Below, piece by piece: positions 59,950 to 64,000 of a stretch of 64,000 nucleotides of DNA. The position numbers and the translations under genes were made by a program. Below the pieces are notes generated by a model. That model saw nothing but the letters and a program-made list of their open reading frames with translations, had not been told where the DNA came from and did no database searches. The DNA is from Actinomadura cremea. GTDB taxonomy: Bacteria > Actinomycetota > Actinomycetes > Streptosporangiales > Streptosporangiaceae. Position 1 is the first letter of the stretch. Each line of letters opens with the position of its first letter. The stretch covers positions 124,001-188,000 of the forward strand of contig NZ_BMRF01000015.1 of NCBI RefSeq assembly GCF_014648495.1, read 5' to 3'.

Positions 59950-60545
59950 GCTTCCTCTTCCTCCAGGTCGACCTGCACGCGTCCGCCGAGTCCGGCCCGC
60001 GCCCACGCGGCGACGCCCTCGCCGCCGAACAACACGCCAAGGTAGGCGGCCAGGGCAGCGTACGCGAACGGGAGGCTCCCGGAGAGGCCCCCGCAGGCCA
60101 CGATGAGCATCCGCCCCTCCCAGCCGAGCCCGGCGCGCAGGAGCCGCTGCCGCCGCGGCCCCCTGCGGGTGCGGTGCACGGTGTCGTGGTGGTGGAGCGC
60201 GAGGAGGGCGACGAGCGCGAAGACGAGCGGCGCCGCCACAGCGTGCGCGAACCCCAACACGGTGAGGTAACCATACTCGATCCCGCGGATCATGGGCGGC
60301 GCCGTCCAGTCGAGCCTGCCGGTGTGCGGGTGCGCCGATCCGGGCCCGATCAGCAGCACCGCGATGACCGGCGCGAACAGTGCCGGAGCCGGGTGCCCGC
60401 CCGGCCCGGCGGCGAGCAGGATCCCGGTCAGGACGGCCGCGCCCGCGGCTCCCGGCACCGGCGGGAGCCCGCCGCGCGCCAGCACGCCGAGCGTGCGCGC
60501 GAGCGGCCCGTCGTCGCGGTGCACGCGCAGCGTCCCGCCGTTCAT
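59946..60545 (-). CDS. Membrane protein resembling DUF5941
   Basis: 199 residues with about five hydrophobic segments (AAVLTGILLAAG; ALFAPVIAVLLIGP; GYLTVLGFAHAVAAPLVFALVALLAL; LPFAYAALAAYLGVLF). Between helices lies HHHDTVHRTRRGPRRQRLLRAGLGWEGRML, a pattern I associate with the DUF5941 proteins that occur with nucleotidyltransferases and CDP-alcohol transferases in actinomycetes. The family assignment is from memory of the pattern and is not certain. Coupled by a 4-base overlap to the nucleotidyltransferase. Confidence 0.65.
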   Translation of the reverse strand: MNGGTLRVHRDDGPLARTLGVLARGGLPPVPGAAGAAVLTGILLAAGPGGHPAPALFAPVIAVLLIGPGSAHPHTGRLDWTAPPMIRGIEYGYLTVLGFAHAVAAPLVFALVALLALHHHDTVHRTRRGPRRQRLLRAGLGWEGRMLIVACGGLSGSLPFAYAALAAYLGVLFGGEGVAAWARAGLGGRVQVDLEEEEA

Positions 60546-60600
60546 CGCACCTCCCGCGCGGACGGTCGCGGCACCCGTCCGTCCCGTCCGGTCCCGGCGG

Positions 60601-61251
60601 TCACGGGGTCACCGGCCACAGGGAGCGGAGGAGGCACCCGGCGAGGACGGCCGCGACGGCGACGCCGCCCCACGCGGTGAGCACGGTGAAGACGAGGACG
60701 GGGTCGCCGAGGGCGGCCGTGATCGAGACGAGCGCGAAGCGCTCGGGACGCGGGAGTGTGACGATCCTCGCGAGACCGGTGGTGCGGCCGGGGGCCGCGG
60801 CGGGGTGGCCGGCCGCGAAGGCCCCGGCGACCGCGCGGCGGAGCGCGGGCAGGACGACGGCGAGCGTCGCCATCGCCCACACGTCGGCCGTCCCGAGGGG
60901 CACGGCGCTCCCCCACGGCTCGGCGCTCCCCCACGGCTCGGCGGGCCCGGCGGACGCGGCCGTCCCGGCGCCGGCCGCGAGGCCCGCGTAGACGATCGCC
61001 TCCTCGGCCCGGCGCAGCAGCGCCGCGCGCCAGACCTGCCGCGGGGCGGCGGCCCCGGCGCGGGCGAGGCGGTCGTCGACGCGGGCGAGGACGACGGTCG
61101 CCGCGAGCAGCAGCGCGCCCGCGACGGCCCCGCCGCGGGTGGCGTCGGAGAACCAGACGGCGGCCAGCACGGCGACGCCCAGGGAGATCGGCGCCGTCGT
61201 GCCGGGGGTGAGTCCCCACCGGGCGGCCCTGCGCACCGTCTGCTGCTCCAC
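60601..61251 (-). CDS. Membrane protein at the head of the polyol-phosphate operon
   Basis: 216 residues with about five hydrophobic segments: ISLGVAVLAAVWFS, AVAGALLLAATVVLARV, WAMATLAVVLPALRRAVAGAF, FALVSITAALGDPVLVFTVLTAW, VAVAAVLAGCLL. A duplicated AEPWGSAEPWGSA sits in a loop. The helices and the motif LPRPERFALVSITAAL suggest relation to DUF5941-type proteins, but I am unsure. GTG 61251 has GAGAGG about 5 bases upstream; the longer frame to 61932 is a shadow of the cytidylyltransferase gene. It is the first gene of the minus-strand operon. Confidence 0.6.
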   Translation of the reverse strand: MEQQTVRRAARWGLTPGTTAPISLGVAVLAAVWFSDATRGGAVAGALLLAATVVLARVDDRLARAGAAAPRQVWRAALLRRAEEAIVYAGLAAGAGTAASAGPAEPWGSAEPWGSAVPLGTADVWAMATLAVVLPALRRAVAGAFAAGHPAAAPGRTTGLARIVTLPRPERFALVSITAALGDPVLVFTVLTAWGGVAVAAVLAGCLLRSLWPVTP

Positions 61252-61369
61252 GGTCGCCTCTCGGTTCGGGCGGGCCGGGAGCCCGCGTGTCCGGTACTTT
61301 GAGCGTGAGCCGTACGGTAATCGCCGAGCGTAATGCTTCGGTGACCTGCTGTGGTGAGAACGGGGAGAC

Positions 61370-62071
61370 ATGGGTACGCGGACGGTCGCGGTGGTGCTGG
61401 CCGGCGGGGTCGGCGCGCGGCTGGGCGCGGGGCGCCCGAAGCAGCTCATCGAGATCGGCGGGCGCCCGATCCTGGGCCGTGCCGTCGCCGCGTTCGACGG
61501 GCATCCGCGCGTCGACGAGGTGCTGGTGGTGATGGCGGCCGGGCACCTGCGCGCGGCCGCGGCGATCGCCGCGCCGTTCGGCAAGGTCACGGGCGTGATC
61601 GCGGGCGGTGACACGCGCACCGCCTCGACGGTGGCGGCGCTGGAGGCGCTGGCCGGTCGGCGCGACGACGTCCGGGTCCTGTTCCACGACGCGGCCCGCC
61701 CGTTCGTCGACGCGGCCCTGATCGACCGGGTGCTGGACGCGCTGGACGGGGACGCGGCGGTCGCGGTCGGCGTGCCGAGCCCCGACACGATCGTCGTCGT
61801 GGAGGACGGCCGGGTGGCGTCGATGCCGCCCCGGGAGACGATGAGCCGGTTCCAGACGCCGCAGGGGTTCGTCCTCGGCACGATCCGCAAGGCGTACGAG
61901 CTGGCGCTGGCCGATCCGGGGCTGCGCGCCACCGACGACTGCGGGATCGTGCACCGCTACCTGCCGGACGTGCCGATCCGCGTGGTGGCGGGCGACGACC
62001 GCAACCTGAAGGTCACCCGTCCGCTGGACATCGCCCTCGCCGAGCACATCGCCGCGGAGGAGACCCCTTGA
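61370..62071 (+). CDS. IspD/TarI-family cytidylyltransferase
   Basis: 233 residues. VVLAGGVGARLGAGRPKQLIEIGG is the CTP loop, LFHDAARPFVD (His 106) and FQTPQGFVLG are family blocks. The C-terminal ATDDCGIVHRYLPDVPIRVVAGDDRNLKVT resembles polyol-phosphate cytidylyltransferases (TarI, Bcs1) more than MEP-pathway IspD, which usually has TDDAS or TDEAS here. ispF is not adjacent. I therefore favour a ribitol-5-phosphate or related cytidylyltransferase that activates polyols for wall polymer, while IspD remains possible. GGGGAGAC precedes ATG 61370. It overlaps the GDPD gene start (TTGA). Confidence 0.85.
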   Translation: MGTRTVAVVLAGGVGARLGAGRPKQLIEIGGRPILGRAVAAFDGHPRVDEVLVVMAAGHLRAAAAIAAPFGKVTGVIAGGDTRTASTVAALEALAGRRDDVRVLFHDAARPFVDAALIDRVLDALDGDAAVAVGVPSPDTIVVVEDGRVASMPPRETMSRFQTPQGFVLGTIRKAYELALADPGLRATDDCGIVHRYLPDVPIRVVAGDDRNLKVTRPLDIALAEHIAAEETP

Positions 62072-62817
62072 TCTTCGACGACGCCCCCACGGTCATCGGC
62101 CATCGCGGGTTCGGGTCCGGCGAGCAGCCGGTGCCCGGGACGGGACGGACGGTCGCCGAGAACACGCTCGACTCGATGCTCGCCGCCGTGGAGGCGGGCC
62201 TGGGCTGGGTCGAGGTCGACGTGACCCGCACCGCCGACGACCATCTCGTCCTGCGGCACGACCCGACGATCCCGGACGGGTCGCACGTGGTCGACCTGCC
62301 CGCGACCGACAGCGGCCTGCCCCGGCTCGCGGACGTCTTCGACGCGCTGCCGGCGCACATCGCCGTGGACGTCGACGTCAAGACCGTCCTGGAGGACGCG
62401 CTCGACGCCCCGGACCGGCGGACGGGCGCGCTGCTGCTCCCGCTGCTGCGGCGGGAGGCGCGGCGGCGCCCCCTGCTGGTCACCTCGTTCGACCCGGCGC
62501 TGCTGGTCCACCTGCGGGACGAGCTGCCGGGCGTCCCGCTCGGGCTGCTGACGTGGCTGCGGTTCCCGCTGTGGCACGCCGTCCCGGCGGCGGCGGGGCT
62601 GGGCCTGCAGGCGGTGGCCGTGCACACCGGTTCGTGCGGGTTCGAGCACCCCGACTCCCGGCTGCGCCCGCTGGACCACTGCGTGAACGCCGCGCACAAG
62701 GCGGGCCTGGAGGTCGTCGCGTGGTGCCCGGCGGCCGAGCACGCCCCGCGCTACGCGGAGGCGGGCATCGACGCGATGGTCGTCAACGACGTCCCGGGCG
62801 TCCTCGCCGCCCTCTGA
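62068..62817 (+). CDS. Glycerophosphodiester phosphodiesterase family protein
   Basis: 249 residues, no signal peptide, so cytoplasmic. Catalytic blocks are complete: VIGHRGFG with the histidine at residue 12, TVAENTLDSMLAAVEAGLGWVEVDVTRTADDHLVLRHDP with the Glu/Asp metal ligands and second His, and VDVDVK. It hydrolyses glycerophosphodiesters to glycerol phosphate and an alcohol; coupled by a TTG/TGA overlap to a cytidylyltransferase, it may recycle polymer or supply a polyol phosphate. Start is TTG 62068 with GGAGGAG about 7 bases upstream. Confidence 0.9.
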   Translation: MIFDDAPTVIGHRGFGSGEQPVPGTGRTVAENTLDSMLAAVEAGLGWVEVDVTRTADDHLVLRHDPTIPDGSHVVDLPATDSGLPRLADVFDALPAHIAVDVDVKTVLEDALDAPDRRTGALLLPLLRREARRRPLLVTSFDPALLVHLRDELPGVPLGLLTWLRFPLWHAVPAAAGLGLQAVAVHTGSCGFEHPDSRLRPLDHCVNAAHKAGLEVVAWCPAAEHAPRYAEAGIDAMVVNDVPGVLAAL

Positions 62818-62986
62818 GCCGCACCCGAGGCGGTTCCGCCCGAAATAGACCGATCCATTTCTGGGGCGGAAGCAACCTTCACTGAACGGGACCATTATTT
62901 ACCGTTCATATATGGCCAGTTCGGCGGGCGTTCATCCCGCGGCGCGACGGTCGTGCGGTCCATCGCGACCGATCGAACGGAGCCCT
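62818..62986 (+). promoter_or_regulatory. AT-rich promoter region before the asparagine-synthase-like gene
   Basis: Unusually AT-rich for this window, with ATTATTTACCG (62894-62904) and CATATATGG (62907-62915), candidates for -10 elements, ahead of the GTG at 62987. A short GGCGG-TT-CCGCC stem (62829-62840) just after the GDPD stop may end the previous transcript. Exact promoter boxes cannot be chosen with confidence. Confidence 0.4.
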
Positions 62987-64000
62987 GTGCGCGCCTATCT
63001 CGCCGTGGTGAGCAAAAGCAGAAATCGCCGAATTTCACCACATATCTTGGAATCTGCGGGCGCGGCGGCCACCGAGGCGATCCCGGTTCCCGCCGACCGG
63101 CTGTCGCCGTCGCGATGGACCTCCGACGACGGCGCGATCGTCCTGCTGTCCTGGACGAACGAGCCCGAGCACCGGCTGCTCCCCCGCCCGCTCGTCAGCG
63201 GCGGCGACCGCGCGCTCGGCTACACCGGCTACCTCGTCGGACCGGACATCGCGGAGAAGGAACTGCTGGAGACCGACGATCCCGCGTCGGCCGTCGAATC
63301 GATGGGCGGGGTGTTCGCGGTGTTCCGCGCGCGCCGGGACGGTTTCGACGCGGCCACCTCGATCGCCCGCGTCTGCCCGGTCTATTTCCACGAGTCCGAG
63401 GATTTCTGTTTCATCGGCAGCCGCGCACTTCTCGTGCATCTCACCGCGCGCGCCGCGCGCACGGGACTCACCAGACCTCCGGTCGACCACGACGTCATGG
63501 CGCTCCAGCCGATGATCAGGCACGGGTTCTTCACCAACGACGACACCCCGTTCGCGGGCGTGCGGGCGCTGCCGGCCGACGCCGTCCTGACGGCCGCGCC
63601 CGGACGCGGCGTCGCCGTGCGGGTCCGGGACGTCCCGGCGGCCGAGCCGATGCCCGCGGACGCCGGGGAGCGGCGCAGGCGCGTCCAGCGGCTCGCCGAG
63701 GCGCTCGTGGACGCCGCCGCGCCGCTCGCCGAGCACGGCGACCCGGTCGAGCTGGCGCTGTCCGGCGGGCGCGACAGCCGCTTCATGGCGGCGGTGCTGA
63801 CGGCGGCGGGCGTGCCGCTCAGCGCGACGACGCACGGGTTCGCCGACGATCCGGACGTCGTCCTCGCCCGGGAGATCGCCGGACGGCTCGGTATCGAGCA
63901 CCGGGTCGACCTCACCGCGACGGCCGCGGCGGACGACGCGCCTGACGCGGTCGGCGTCGGGCACCCGCTGCTGCGGGCCTACGACGTGATCCGCCGCTGC
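62987..64000 (+). CDS. Asparagine-synthase-like ATP-pyrophosphatase, 5' part
   Basis: Open frame of 338 codons running off the right edge. GTG 62987 has GGAG 5 bases upstream. The N-terminal 230 residues resemble the glutaminase-like domain of asparagine synthetases, but no cysteine follows the start (VRAYLAVVSKSR), so glutamine hydrolysis is unlikely; FGV-type blocks are replaced by GVFAVFRARRDGFD. The AMP-forming synthetase loop LALSGGRDSRF lies at residues 256-266, with THGFADDPDVVLAREIAGRLGIEH following. Homologues without the cysteine form amide bonds with other amines, for example beta-lactam synthetase or lasso cyclases. Acceptor unknown; sugar-acid amidation beside wecC is one option. 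Confidence 0.75.
   Translation, partial: MRAYLAVVSKSRNRRISPHILESAGAAATEAIPVPADRLSPSRWTSDDGAIVLLSWTNEPEHRLLPRPLVSGGDRALGYTGYLVGPDIAEKELLETDDPASAVESMGGVFAVFRARRDGFDAATSIARVCPVYFHESEDFCFIGSRALLVHLTARAARTGLTRPPVDHDVMALQPMIRHGFFTNDDTPFAGVRALPADAVLTAAPGRGVAVRVRDVPAAEPMPADAGERRRRVQRLAEALVDAAAPLAEHGDPVELALSGGRDSRFMAAVLTAAGVPLSATTHGFADDPDVVLAREIAGRLGIEHRVDLTATAAADDAPDAVGVGHPLLRAYDVIRRC

Noticed and set aside
61370-62071. MEP-pathway IspD as the sole reading
   Set aside because: The C-terminal block and the setting fit polyol-phosphate cytidylyltransferases better; IspD is kept only as an alternative.
1-64000. tRNA, rRNA, prophage, insertion sequence or integrative element
   Set aside because: No cloverleaf, rRNA-like segment, integrase, transposase, terminal inverted repeat or att-like duplication was found by reading; local AT-richer patches coincide with promoter regions or gene ends.

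Overview
This is a very GC-rich (low-to-mid 70s % by eye) actinomycete chromosome segment with the codon pattern of a filamentous actinobacterium. It carries a WhiB regulator, the full F420 side-chain and deazaflavin genes (fbiA, fbiB, fused fbiC), a DUF3499/zincin-like/whiB block next to phosphomannomutase, and many wall-glycopolymer genes. This fits Streptosporangiales, for example a Thermomonosporaceae/Actinomadura-like organism. That placement is inferred from gene content and not from any search. I saw no rRNA, tRNA, CRISPR array, IS element, phage gene or replication origin.

Layout. 1-8.3 kb is a conserved housekeeping block: the manB start, DUF3499, a zincin-like protein without HExxH, whiB, a membrane protein with a Q/G/P-rich tail, then fbiA-fbiB facing fbiC across a perfect 17-bp terminator stem. 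8.5-16.1 kb is mixed: an AlkA-like glycosylase, two HATPase anti-sigma-like proteins, a GntR/UTRA regulator beside a large palindrome, a LysR/SDR divergent pair with a textbook LysR box, a Tat-exported PhoD, and a SnoaL-like gene whose promoter has MerR-family geometry (19-bp spacer over a dyad).

16.1-49 kb is a large cell-envelope glycopolymer region. It contains a mannose-1-phosphate guanylyltransferase, a methyltransferase, a flippase-like membrane protein with thioredoxin, GT2 and GT4 glycosyltransferases, a multi-span membrane glycosyltransferase, an LCP ligase, two frameshifted acyltransferases, two giant GT2/CDP-glycerol glycerophosphotransferase fusions, a GT2 with beta-rich tail, a CDP-alcohol phosphatidyltransferase, and WecB/WecC for UDP-ManNAcA. 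Together these could supply sugar nucleotides, build a glycerol-phosphate and uronic-acid containing wall polymer, decorate it and attach it to peptidoglycan.

49-56.3 kb holds a membrane-anchored PQQ-like propeller, an HD hydrolase of the small alarmone hydrolase type, an SRPBCC protein, an acetoacetate-decarboxylase-like/degenerate SDR pair behind a KstR-like operator, and HelD. 56.4-61.3 kb is a tight minus-strand operon: two membrane proteins, a nucleotidyltransferase, an sn-glycerol-1-phosphate dehydrogenase homologue, a CDP-alcohol phosphotransferase with a variant motif, and a GT2. I regard this as the best candidate for an undescribed pathway, building a CDP-activated, G1P-type polyol phosphate. 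It is followed by an IspD/TarI-type cytidylyltransferase overlapping a GDPD gene, and by the open 5' part of an asparagine-synthase-like gene that runs off the window.
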